Virus record (IMG/VR): IMGVR_UViG_3300047325_000020
Location: 1-43,929 of that record
Origin: a virus
DNA: 43,929 bases
Direction: 5' to 3' (one strand)
The notes below the pieces were generated by a model, which worked only from the letters and a program-made list of their open reading frames with translations, did not search any database and was not told the DNA's origin. Numbering within the stretch: the first letter of the stretch is position 1; the number at the start of each line of letters is the position of its first letter. Of this stretch, positions 5,590-13,227 are shown one piece after another. Both the position numbers and the translations under genes were made by a program.

Positions 5590-7233
5590 ATGTCTGGCTG
5601 CGTGCTATCATGGCTATCTATGCCACATCCCGCAATAAGCGTTGACGGAACGCTCGACACGGCGAAACTCTGGGAGCCCACAGCCAAGAACAAAATCATT
5701 CGCTCATCGGACGCGCGCAACCGGCTGCGTGTGGGGGGGACGGGATCGAGCAAGTCATCCGACGCGATGATGGAAGTGGTGCAGAACTACCTGCTGCGCT
5801 TCCCTGGCTGCTTTGGCCTGATCTTGCGCCGGACGATGGACGATCATCGCAAGGCCAATATCCCCGACTTCAAGGCTTATGTTCCTCAAGAGTTATATAA
5901 ATTCAATGAATCGCTTGCGATAGCGACGTTCTACAACGGTAGCCAGTTGCACTTTGGGCACATGACCAACTTCAGCCCGAAGGATTTAGCAAGCTATCAA
6001 TCGGCCAGCTTCCCGGTCATCTTCATCGACGAGTGCGGATATTTCCCTGGCGAAGTGTGGACGTGGATGATCTCCCGTAATCGCGTCAATCCTAGTTGCA
6101 AGCAGGATTCGGCCGGCAACTGGCCGCGTCCGACGATGCTAGGTGCCTGCAACCCGATTGGAGCGCATTGGGGCTGGTATCAGAGCATGTTCCGCGAGAA
6201 GAAGCCGGAGGATTTGCCGGAGGGATCGCGCAAGGACGTGCATGGGCGCTGGTGGTCGCCGAAAGGTGAGGAATGGCGGCTTGAGTACGATCCGTTTGAG
6301 TGGGATTACGTGCATTCGACGATCATGGACAATCCGCACATGCTCGAGAAAGACCCTGACATCTTAGAGCGGTTGAATGGGCTGCCGCAGGGCCAGCGGG
6401 AGAAGCTGCTCGACGGCTACATGGATTCGATGGTTGGGCAGTATTTCGATTGCTTCGACCCGAGTTATGACGTGATCAACCTGCGCGACGATCCAGACGC
6501 GATTATCTGGCAGTATTGGCAGCCGCGCTGGTTGGGATGGGATTGGGGCCGCGCGCATTGGAATGCTGTGTTCTGGTTCACCAAGGCGCTGGTCAGGCGT
6601 GCCGGCGGCGAGTATCACATGAAGACGGTCTGCTATCGGGAGTATGTAGACCGTGGCCGCGATTACGTCGAGATGGCTGAGGTCGTGGCTAAGCTGACGC
6701 GCATGGGGCTGCCAGGTGGCCGCGACGAGGACAAGGCGAAGGGCTGCGATTACCGGGCGGCATACTTCAGCCATGAGAAGTTCGCCAAGCAGATGGAGGC
6801 GGAAGCGCCGGCGGCGAAGTTGAGCAAGTATTTAATGGACAAGGGGCTTTCTGGAGTAACGCGGGGCACAACAGACAGAATTGGACGCGCATCGCTGATG
6901 TATCACATGATCAAGCGGCGAGAGTTGGTGATACTCGATTCGTGCCCGGAAGCAATCAGGGCGATTCCTCAAATGACGCGGGACGAGGACAACCTCGAGG
7001 ACGTGCTGAAGGTGGATACCAAGGCAGACGACTGCTATGACGGATTCAGCCTGGGCTTGTTCGGGGAGTTGGGCAAGCGTCCCAAGCCGCAGGAGGAGAT
7101 TGACCGCGAAAAGCTGGAAGCGGCGGCAAAGATTGGCAGGCAGGAAGAAATGCTGGTCCGATTCCGGTTGACGCATGAGTCAGAATCGCAGCAACGGACA
7201 GCGGAAGAGCGCCGGCCTGATCATTGGGAGTGA
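5590..7233 (+). CDS. Terminase large subunit (packaging ATPase and nuclease)
   Basis: 547 aa. Walker A is RVGGTGSSKSS (47-57, Lys55), Walker B is FPVIFIDE (141-148, Asp147/Glu148), and the coupling motif is LGACNPIGAHWGW (184-196). The RNase-H-like nuclease begins at LGWDWG (Asp318), and a late acidic cluster is DDCYDGF near the C-terminus. These make it the motor that cuts concatemers and pumps DNA into the procapsid through the portal encoded at 8811. Neither ATG 5590 nor ATG 5620 has a good ribosome site, so the start is uncertain. The C-terminal ~50 residues are charged and probably contact the portal. Confidence 0.95.
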   Translation: MSGCVLSWLSMPHPAISVDGTLDTAKLWEPTAKNKIIRSSDARNRLRVGGTGSSKSSDAMMEVVQNYLLRFPGCFGLILRRTMDDHRKANIPDFKAYVPQELYKFNESLAIATFYNGSQLHFGHMTNFSPKDLASYQSASFPVIFIDECGYFPGEVWTWMISRNRVNPSCKQDSAGNWPRPTMLGACNPIGAHWGWYQSMFREKKPEDLPEGSRKDVHGRWWSPKGEEWRLEYDPFEWDYVHSTIMDNPHMLEKDPDILERLNGLPQGQREKLLDGYMDSMVGQYFDCFDPSYDVINLRDDPDAIIWQYWQPRWLGWDWGRAHWNAVFWFTKALVRRAGGEYHMKTVCYREYVDRGRDYVEMAEVVAKLTRMGLPGGRDEDKAKGCDYRAAYFSHEKFAKQMEAEAPAAKLSKYLMDKGLSGVTRGTTDRIGRASLMYHMIKRRELVILDSCPEAIRAIPQMTRDEDNLEDVLKVDTKADDCYDGFSLGLFGELGKRPKPQEEIDREKLEAAAKIGRQEEMLVRFRLTHESESQQRTAEERRPDHWE

Positions 7234-7240
7234 GGACGGA

Positions 7241-7435
7241 ATGACCGAATCGCAGCGATTAGCGCAACGCGGGCTTCGCATCTTGGCTGACCAAGGCTGG
7301 CCGGAGCATGAGGCGGTCGCGCTTATGAATACCTTCATGGAAGCGGGCGCTGCGCTGGTTACGGAGCGATTGCAAGCCGAGGCGGCACAAAAGGAATCGC
7401 TTATCCAGCGGGTCACCAGCGGGGTGATCCAGTGA
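7241..7435 (+). CDS. Small unknown protein, 64 aa
   Basis: ATG 7241 is chosen over an ATG inside the terminase gene (7175), because GAGGACGGA lies just upstream. Helical throughout (SQRLAQRGLRILADQGW, EHEAVALMNTFMEAGAALVTERLQAEAAQKESL). It is coupled to the next gene by GTGA. Small helical proteins between terminase and portal are common in P22-like and related phages, but this one matches no family I recognise. Confidence 0.6.
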   Translation: MTESQRLAQRGLRILADQGWPEHEAVALMNTFMEAGAALVTERLQAEAAQKESLIQRVTSGVIQ

Positions 7436-7827
7436 GTCTGCGCCGCTGGCTTTCCGACGTCCTTACGGCATCGCGCTATTGCCAATCGCTTGAACAGCGC
7501 ATCATCCAGGAACGCCAGGACATGACCGAACGGCTGGGCGAAAAGGATGCCAGAATCAAGGAGTTGCGCACAGAACTTGCGGGGCTGAAACTGGAATCTG
7601 ATAGGATGCGTTTAGTTCTCATGCCTTTAGGGAGTCCGGCGGGGGCGATGTATGCGGAACGGTTCAACCGCGAGCAGCGACCGCAGACGCACACGCCTGA
7701 GTGGGATGGGCCGGAAGACTGGCAGAGCGAATTGCAGCGGATGATCAAGCAGGAGGAAGCAGCCGATGGCACACACAGCGAGCGACGGGAAGCAGTTCAC
7801 GAACCGGCCACCGATGCGTCAGCATGA
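7432..7827 (+). CDS. Coiled-coil protein, unknown
   Basis: 131 aa from GTG at 7432, overlapping the previous stop. Residues ~20-60 form a clear coiled coil (LEQRIIQERQDMTERLGEKDARIKELRTELAGLKLESDRM). The rest is Pro/Glu/Gln-rich, including EWDGPEDWQSELQRMIKQEE. It overlaps the His-rich gene by 62 bp. Its place between terminase and portal suggests an accessory role in packaging or head assembly (inference). Confidence 0.6.
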   Translation: MSLRRWLSDVLTASRYCQSLEQRIIQERQDMTERLGEKDARIKELRTELAGLKLESDRMRLVLMPLGSPAGAMYAERFNREQRPQTHTPEWDGPEDWQSELQRMIKQEEAADGTHSERREAVHEPATDASA

Positions 7828-8173
7828 GCGGTCAATGATGGCCAAGAAGTCGCAGGCGGGTGGCGCTGGGGTCGAAGAGCGCGTTGACCCGCTGCAATCC
7901 CCTGGAGGCGAGGACGAACAGGGCGGCCAGGAAGACCCGCATGCAGTAATGCAGGAGCATGGCGCTGCCACGCATACCATGACCGAGCATCCGCCGGAGG
8001 GTCAGGAGGGCGGCCACATGGCGCACTCAATGCACCCTGATGGCCACGAGCATCATTCTGAGCACGGCGACGGTAAGAGCGCACATCAGCACGCCATGTG
8101 CCTTAGTGGGCATTGCGATTGCGGGGGGGCGGACTCGGGGTCGAACCGAGGCAGCGAAGCCGAGTTTGAGTAG
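7766..8173 (+). CDS. His/Met/Gly-rich acidic protein with metal-ligand tail
   Basis: 135 aa from ATG 7766, with AGGAGG nine bases upstream. The first 50 residues are hydrophilic. From about residue 55 it is dominated by His, Met, Glu and Gly (GHMAHSMHPDGHEHHSEHGD), then HQHAMCLSGHCDCGG. About 17 His and 3 Cys in a 60-residue stretch point to metal binding, which is inferred from composition alone. It has low complexity and no fold family. It lies between terminase and portal. Confidence 0.6.
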   Translation: MAHTASDGKQFTNRPPMRQHERSMMAKKSQAGGAGVEERVDPLQSPGGEDEQGGQEDPHAVMQEHGAATHTMTEHPPEGQEGGHMAHSMHPDGHEHHSEHGDGKSAHQHAMCLSGHCDCGGADSGSNRGSEAEFE

Positions 8174-8253
8174 TGTTCACATTGGGACAGCATCTCGCGG
8201 CGGTCGGTGAAAGTCTCACGGCAAGAGTCACTATATTGGAGATTCTGCGCTAA
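8173..8253 (+). CDS. Possible 26-aa micropeptide
   Basis: GTG 8173 overlaps the previous TAG (TAGTG), and the frame runs to TAA 8251-8253 as an amphipathic helix-like peptide (FTLGQHLAAVGESLTARV, TILEILR). There is no good ribosome site. It fills most of an otherwise empty 108-bp gap, and could equally be untranslated spacer. Confidence 0.25.
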   Translation: MFTLGQHLAAVGESLTARVTILEILR

Positions 8254-8281
8254 CCATCAACCGGACTATGAGGGTAAAAAC

Positions 8282-8638
8282 ATGACTGAGAGAAATGCCG
8301 AAGGATGCCTGACAAGCACTGCGCAACTCGGCGAAGCCATTGCCACGCATGGACTGATTGACCACATTCGCAGCTTGGATGTGCGCGTGAAAGCAATCGA
8401 GGATAAGCTCTGGCCTCCGGTAGCGGACGGTTCAGGAACCGAGCGTTACGACGGTTCTGGCACAGGCCGCTATGCCGACAACTGGACGCAGGTGAGCGAC
8501 GGAAGCGATTACCCCGGCTCTTACGGCGTCTGGGGACTGGAGCGCAAGCCGTTCGTGCCCCTCGCCGATGATGCGCCAGAGGCCGCAATTGAGCCTGTGC
8601 AGGAGAACACCGATGTACGGCACGACCAAGAAGGTTGA
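8282..8638 (+). CDS. Small unknown protein with Gly/Ser/Tyr repeats
   Basis: 118 aa from ATG 8282, with GAGGG eight bases upstream. An upstream in-frame GTG at 8207 lacks a ribosome site. The N-terminal half is helical (TAQLGEAIATHGLIDHIRSLDVRVKAIEDKLW, about residues 11-42). The middle has two near-repeats, DGSGTERY and DGSGTGRY, and the C-terminus is Pro/acidic. It may be a minor structural protein. It overlaps the next gene by 26 bp. Confidence 0.6.
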   Translation: MTERNAEGCLTSTAQLGEAIATHGLIDHIRSLDVRVKAIEDKLWPPVADGSGTERYDGSGTGRYADNWTQVSDGSDYPGSYGVWGLERKPFVPLADDAPEAAIEPVQENTDVRHDQEG

Positions 8639-8810
8639 TCTGGGCGAGAAGGGTAGCTTCGATGTGCATAAGGGCGCGCTTCACCGCGCGCTCGGTGTGC
8701 CCGAGGGCGAGAAGATTCCTGCTTCGGAGAAGGAGCCGCATCCGGGCGACTCGGAGCATTTGAAGCGGATGAAGGCGTCGGCGCGTGGGTTTGCCGCGAT
8801 GGGAAAATAG
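8613..8810 (+). CDS. 65-aa protein upstream of portal, unknown
   Basis: ATG 8613 follows AGGAG. Charged, with GEKGSFDVHKGALHRALGVP (8-27), EGEKIPASEKEPHPGDSEHL and a basic helical end (KRMKASARGFAAMG). I recall similar short proteins just before portal genes of other soil phages, but no function is attached to them. Its TAG is directly followed by the portal ATG. Confidence 0.6.
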   Translation: MYGTTKKVDLGEKGSFDVHKGALHRALGVPEGEKIPASEKEPHPGDSEHLKRMKASARGFAAMGK

Positions 8811-11411
8811 ATGGCCGATAATACCGTCGATGCTCCGATTGCCGAGGATGAAGAGCAGGCGGAACTGCCTGAGTTTGACCCCGCATTGATGCCGCTCGGC
8901 ACATTTGCCGCTTTCGATGTTTCTGACGAGCCGATGTGGACCACCAAAGAAGGCCCACGCCAAATCAGCAGCGATTACAAGAATGCAATCAAGGCAATGG
9001 TGGATGCGGCAGGAGCCGCCGACCCTGTTGCGCGGCGCATTGAAGTTCAGGGCGCATGGATGCTGGAATTGCTGGATCGCGGCCTGCACAATATCAAACC
9101 CACAAGCAACAGCGGATGGGAAATAAGCGGCGCACCGGGGGTGGGGCGCTACCAGAGTTATGGAATCTACGGGGCCAATTGTGCCGGCAGTTGGCATTCG
9201 ACCAACGTGATTGGCGAGAAGAATGACACGCTTGTGGCCTGCCTGACGCGCGAGGTCGCTGAGTCGAAGTTTGTTCCTGAAACTCCTGGCGATCCAGACG
9301 ATGAGGTTTACGCCGACACCGCTGATTCAATGCGGCATTTCATTGCGGATGAGAACAAATATGGCAAGCGGCAGGGAGAAGTTGCACGATTCTACTGCAC
9401 GGACGAACGTGCACTCAGTTATACACGTCCAGTGGCTGACGCCCAACGATGGGGATATGAAGACCAAACCCCCGACGTTGTACCAGAGACTGCGGATGGC
9501 CTTGACCCGGACGCTGGCGCGGGTTCGACATCGAAGCGTCCCAAGATCAGGGCAGTAACCACGATCTTCGGGAAACTCTCGCATAAATGCCCCATGATGG
9601 CGGCTGACCAGACTTCGATGCAGTACCAGATGCTTTGCTTCGAGAATGATGTGGCGTTGTCGAAGGCGAAGTACCCGTGGATTGAGGATCAGATTCAAGC
9701 GGGTGATCTGGGCATTGCTCAGTTGAAACTTGACCGGCTGGCGCGTCAGTCGATCCGGTTGGCTATGCAGGCATCATTCGGGACCGGCGATGGGCTGGCG
9801 CGGGACGTGACGGAGACTTATGTTTGGTTCCGGCCCGGTTTCTACATCGACGATTCATGCCCCAAGGAATGCCGTAGCTGGTTCTGGACTAACTTTCCCA
9901 AAGGGATGCTGGTTGTTTATGCGGCTGGGGCTTTGGCCTTCGTGCGCAACGAAAGCATGGACGAGACACTGAACATCTTTCATGCAAGGACCGGCAATGG
10001 CCAGAATCGCAGGGCGCTGACAGAGAGCTATTCTGGCCCACAGATGCGGCTAAATACGCTGGTTGATTTGCGGGACGAGTTTTGCAGAAAGACGATTCCG
10101 CGCACCGGACTGGATGCGGACGCCTGGAACGTGCCAGCCCTGAGAGCGTCGAGCGTGCGCGTGGGAGCGTTGGAGCCATTCAAGGCACCTGTCGGGCGGC
10201 CAGCCGCAGACACGGTTTTGCCGTTCCCTGTTGCAACCGGAACACCCGATATTGCCGCGTTTATCGATTGGCTGGCTGGTCCACTTGCTGAGCAGCTTAC
10301 GCACGCGACACAGGGCATTGCAGGTTCGCAGGACGGATCTGACCCGGAGCAGACAGCGGAAGAGTCGCGGCTCAAGCAGAATAACGCGATGTCCAGCTTT
10401 GGCGAAAGCTGGAAGGACATCTGCGAGGGGTTTGCGACTATCGACACGCAGGCAGTTGCATGGATTGCTCGCGTTCTGCCAGACTCGGAGAAGTTTGACT
10501 CGAATTTCAGTGGCAAGGGGCGCATTCAGGCCGAGGTTGCCAAACTAAAAATGGGATCAGGAAAGGCCCGCGCCGCCGGAGATGCAAATTTCCCGCAGTC
10601 CTGGGCAGAGCGTGAGGCGGCATGGGATAAGGCGCTCACCACTGCCGAAGCCAATCCGCAGGGGATCGCGGCGTCTATCGTGAGCAATCCCATGACGATG
10701 GCAGGCATGAAGGAGTTTCTGCCGAAAGGCATGGAGATTCCTGAAGTCGATGCGGTTGAGAAGCAGCAGGCGGAGTTTGACATTCTGTTGCGCACTGCGC
10801 CGGTAGACAATCCGCAGTTCCTGCAAGCTCAGCAGATGGTGCAGAAGTTGACGCCCATCCTGCAAGCGGCCACACAGGAAGCGCAAATGATGGCTGCAAC
10901 GGGCCAACAGATGCCGCCGGACAAGATGCAGATGCTACAGCAGGCCCAGCAAATGCTCCAGCAGGCGCAACAGGCGATGCAGACGCTGCCGCCCATGATT
11001 TCCTCTGTTCCGGTGCTGCCGACCGATCATGACGCGACGGAGGCCCTGGTGTGCGACAAGATGATCAACGGCGCGATTGGCCGGCGGTTCGCATTGAGCA
11101 AAGACTCGAAGGCGATTGCAGCGTTTCAGAATCTCAATCTGCATTTCCAGACGCACACGCAGAATGCGAAACAGAAGGCGTTGCAGAACCAGCAGCCCGT
11201 CCAGCCGAAGACGAGCATTACAGTGGACGCGAGCAAACTGGTGGGCGTCGAGCAGGATTCGGCATTGCAGAAGTTGGGGATTGCGGCGGATCCGGCGGGA
11301 GACGCACCACCGCAGAATATCCACGAGATGACGACCAAGGAAAAGGGTGTTGGGCCGAGCGGTTCGGAGATCGAGCGCACGGTTTCGGTGAGCGGAAAAC
11401 CACTGAATTAA
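8811..11411 (+). CDS. Portal protein (P22-like, dodecameric head vertex)
   Basis: 866 aa. The acidic N-terminus (1-40) is followed by the portal body, with ISSDYKNAIKAMVDAAG...DPVARRIEVQGAWML (residues ~45-85) and conserved aromatic stretches such as VWFRPGFYIDD and CRSWFWTNFPKGMLVVYAAG (residues ~340-375). The C-terminal third is rich in Gln, Met and Ala (QMLQQAQQMLQQAQQAM, about 705-720), a pattern expected for the helical barrel of P22-type portals. It sits at the expected place between terminase and scaffold/capsid. It forms the ring through which DNA is packaged. The last residues (SGKPLN) are echoed at the end of the next gene. Confidence 0.88.
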   Translation: MADNTVDAPIAEDEEQAELPEFDPALMPLGTFAAFDVSDEPMWTTKEGPRQISSDYKNAIKAMVDAAGAADPVARRIEVQGAWMLELLDRGLHNIKPTSNSGWEISGAPGVGRYQSYGIYGANCAGSWHSTNVIGEKNDTLVACLTREVAESKFVPETPGDPDDEVYADTADSMRHFIADENKYGKRQGEVARFYCTDERALSYTRPVADAQRWGYEDQTPDVVPETADGLDPDAGAGSTSKRPKIRAVTTIFGKLSHKCPMMAADQTSMQYQMLCFENDVALSKAKYPWIEDQIQAGDLGIAQLKLDRLARQSIRLAMQASFGTGDGLARDVTETYVWFRPGFYIDDSCPKECRSWFWTNFPKGMLVVYAAGALAFVRNESMDETLNIFHARTGNGQNRRALTESYSGPQMRLNTLVDLRDEFCRKTIPRTGLDADAWNVPALRASSVRVGALEPFKAPVGRPAADTVLPFPVATGTPDIAAFIDWLAGPLAEQLTHATQGIAGSQDGSDPEQTAEESRLKQNNAMSSFGESWKDICEGFATIDTQAVAWIARVLPDSEKFDSNFSGKGRIQAEVAKLKMGSGKARAAGDANFPQSWAEREAAWDKALTTAEANPQGIAASIVSNPMTMAGMKEFLPKGMEIPEVDAVEKQQAEFDILLRTAPVDNPQFLQAQQMVQKLTPILQAATQEAQMMAATGQQMPPDKMQMLQQAQQMLQQAQQAMQTLPPMISSVPVLPTDHDATEALVCDKMINGAIGRRFALSKDSKAIAAFQNLNLHFQTHTQNAKQKALQNQQPVQPKTSITVDASKLVGVEQDSALQKLGIAADPAGDAPPQNIHEMTTKEKGVGPSGSEIERTVSVSGKPLN

Positions 11412-11420
11412 GGAGGGGTT

Positions 11421-11597
11421 ATGGATAAATACGTTCCACTTGTGGTAAACGATGCCTCTGGGTTTGTAGATATGCAGAGGATCGAGGCAACAATAGCTTT
11501 CGTTGATCACGTCACGAACACTGTCTATTTATTCGGAGACACAATAAAACGTGGCCCAGATGTAGGGGTAGACTCGCAAGGGAAACCACTGAATTGA
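11421..11597 (+). CDS. 58-aa inserted small gene (moron-like), unknown
   Basis: ATG 11421 has an ideal AAGGAGG site. The protein (MDKYVPLVVNDASGFVDM..., IEATIAFVDHVTNTVYLFGD) looks like a small beta-rich fold and ends in QGKPLN. The same end, SGKPLN, closes the portal gene. At the DNA level 11394-11414 and 11580-11600 match at 19 of 21 positions. The gene is visibly more AT-rich than its neighbours. The direct repeats and base composition suggest insertion between portal and scaffold. Function unknown. Confidence 0.65.
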   Translation: MDKYVPLVVNDASGFVDMQRIEATIAFVDHVTNTVYLFGDTIKRGPDVGVDSQGKPLN

Positions 11598-11604
11598 GGA
11601 CGGA

Positions 11605-11730
11605 ATGGAAACAGTAGAAGCTATCAACGCAACATTGAGGTGCATCCACGCAGAAAAAGTTTGGCCTGTACCGAACAGTTGGATTCAGTTCGTCGTGCGA
11701 GCTGGCGTCAAAGAACTTATGAAGAATTAG
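11605..11730 (+). CDS. 41-aa small protein, unknown
   Basis: ATG 11605 is preceded by GAGGACGGA. The peptide (METVEAINATLRCIHAEK, then VWPVPNSWIQFVVRAGVKEL) has two short helices and ends with KN. It lies between the 58-aa insert and the scaffold-like gene, and the same 13-base ribosome-site cassette TGAGGACGGAATG precedes the 7241 gene. Function unknown. Confidence 0.5.
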   Translation: METVEAINATLRCIHAEKVWPVPNSWIQFVVRAGVKELMKN

Positions 11731-11743
11731 GACGGAGGACGGC

Positions 11744-13069
11744 ATGGCCGATGAGGGTGCGGTAGGCGTTATCGAAGCGCCGGTTGTAGACGCAGGACAG
11801 GATAATTCCGCAGAGGAATCTACTCAGTCAATAACGACCAATGAAACGGGAACCAAGGAGGATATTACCCCGCAGGATGATAAGCTCGATGGCCGCGCCA
11901 AGCCGGACGCGCTCAAGAAGTTTGTCGCCGATCTGCGGCGGCAGGCGGATGCGGAGCCGAACCCAACGCGCAAGGCCGAAATTCTGGCACACGTCAAGTC
12001 TCTCAATGACAAGGTAGGCAAGGTCGGCGCTTACGAGGGCTTGTTTCCCACCGTGCGCGAAGTCAAAGAGGTCAAGGCTCTGCTCGATACGGTCGGCGCG
12101 AACCACAACGGCGACTGGCGGCAGGGCTTTCAGCAGATGCGGACGCATGTTGAGAATGCGCGCGCGATTGATGCTCAATTGTCGGCGGGCGATCCGGCTG
12201 TCGTCGAAAAGATATGGAATGAGGCACCGGAGGGCGTGCCGAAGCTGATTCCCGCGCTGGTGGACAAGTTCGCCACAGAGAAGCCTGCGGAGTACCAGAA
12301 GTTTGCGGCGGGATTTACCGCTAAAGCTCTCGACGACAGCAAGATCGATTTTAATGGAAGGGGATACTCTTTCCCCGTTCTTTTCGATCACATGGCATCG
12401 CTCTACGCGGCGGGAAACATTGAAGCTGCCGACGCGATTCGCTTCACGCTCAACGGGTGGGTAGTCCGCAACCGTCAGGCGACAACACAGGCCGTGAAGG
12501 TTGACCCCGAAGTGGAGAAGTTGCGCACCCAGTTGCAGGAGCGCGATCAGAAGGATACCGAAAAGGCCATCGACACGGCTTACAACGCTGTGGTAGCCCA
12601 TGCGCCGGCTGCCATCGACAAGGCGCTCAAGCCCCTCGTTGCCAAGCTCGGACTCAGCACGGAGCAGTACAACAAGCTGCGCAGCCACGTCTGGGACGAC
12701 ATTCAGACCACGCGCAACCAGCATCCTACTTACAAGACCGTCGCTCCCTCAAAGCAGCAGCAGGGCTATGACAAGTTCACCGAATATGCGAACCAGTGGA
12801 CGGACGACAATGCAGCGGAATCGGCGCGCAAAGTTGCCCATCTCTACTACGGCCATCAGCTCAAGAACGGGGTGAAGACCACTGTAGACGCGACCAAGCA
12901 GCCAACCGCGCAAACCGTTGTCACAGGTCAGATGCCCAAGGCCAGCGAGATCGATTACGGGCCAAAGGGACAGGCGTTTGCCAAGAAGCTCGGCTTCGCC
13001 AACATGCAGGACTATGTGCTGGGGCACAAGGTTCTGCTGAATGACGGGACCGTACGGATGTGGAAGTAG
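11744..13069 (+). CDS. Scaffold-like protein
   Basis: 441 aa from ATG 11744, with GGAGGACGG upstream. Hydrophilic and mostly helical. The N-terminus is acidic and disordered (1-55), followed by charged helices (ALKKFVADLRRQADAEPNPTRK) and a central coiled region, VEKLRTQLQERDQKDTEKAI (about 255-275). The C-terminal end has basic segments and TVRMWK. Location directly between portal and capsid and overall composition fit an internal scaffold that guides procapsid assembly. There is no sequence motif that proves it. Confidence 0.65.
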   Translation: MADEGAVGVIEAPVVDAGQDNSAEESTQSITTNETGTKEDITPQDDKLDGRAKPDALKKFVADLRRQADAEPNPTRKAEILAHVKSLNDKVGKVGAYEGLFPTVREVKEVKALLDTVGANHNGDWRQGFQQMRTHVENARAIDAQLSAGDPAVVEKIWNEAPEGVPKLIPALVDKFATEKPAEYQKFAAGFTAKALDDSKIDFNGRGYSFPVLFDHMASLYAAGNIEAADAIRFTLNGWVVRNRQATTQAVKVDPEVEKLRTQLQERDQKDTEKAIDTAYNAVVAHAPAAIDKALKPLVAKLGLSTEQYNKLRSHVWDDIQTTRNQHPTYKTVAPSKQQQGYDKFTEYANQWTDDNAAESARKVAHLYYGHQLKNGVKTTVDATKQPTAQTVVTGQMPKASEIDYGPKGQAFAKKLGFANMQDYVLGHKVLLNDGTVRMWK

Positions 13070-13227
13070 TGCTACAATTCCCAACAGACAATCCCAACAG
13101 AGCTGGTGGCTCTTAAAAAACATAGGACAGTCTGCCCAGAGGGTAGAGCGCAAGTCTCTTAAAACTATCACTTCCGGGGAATAGTGAACCACGCCGCAAG
13201 GCGACCTATTTCATCTGGAGGTGTCCT
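13070..13227 (+). promoter_or_regulatory. Structured leader and possible promoter before the capsid gene
   Basis: 158 bases without a gene. An extended -10 (TGCTACAAT, 13070-13078) would start a transcript near 13085. Downstream are CTGCCC-AGA-GGGTAG (about 13133-13147), an imperfect TCACTTCC/GGAATAGTGA hairpin, and CGCC-GCAA-GGCG with a GNRA loop, ending just before the GGAGGTG ribosome site. Two copies of CTCTTAAAA also occur. Long structured leaders can stabilise or tune highly expressed capsid mRNA. Part of it (GGGTAGAGCGC) looks tRNA-like, but no cloverleaf forms. Confidence 0.4.

Noticed and set aside
13130-13200. tRNA-like stretch (GGGTAGAGCGC...CTTAAAA)
   Set aside because: No acceptor stem pairing, no proper T-arm or anticodon stem; better explained as leader hairpins.
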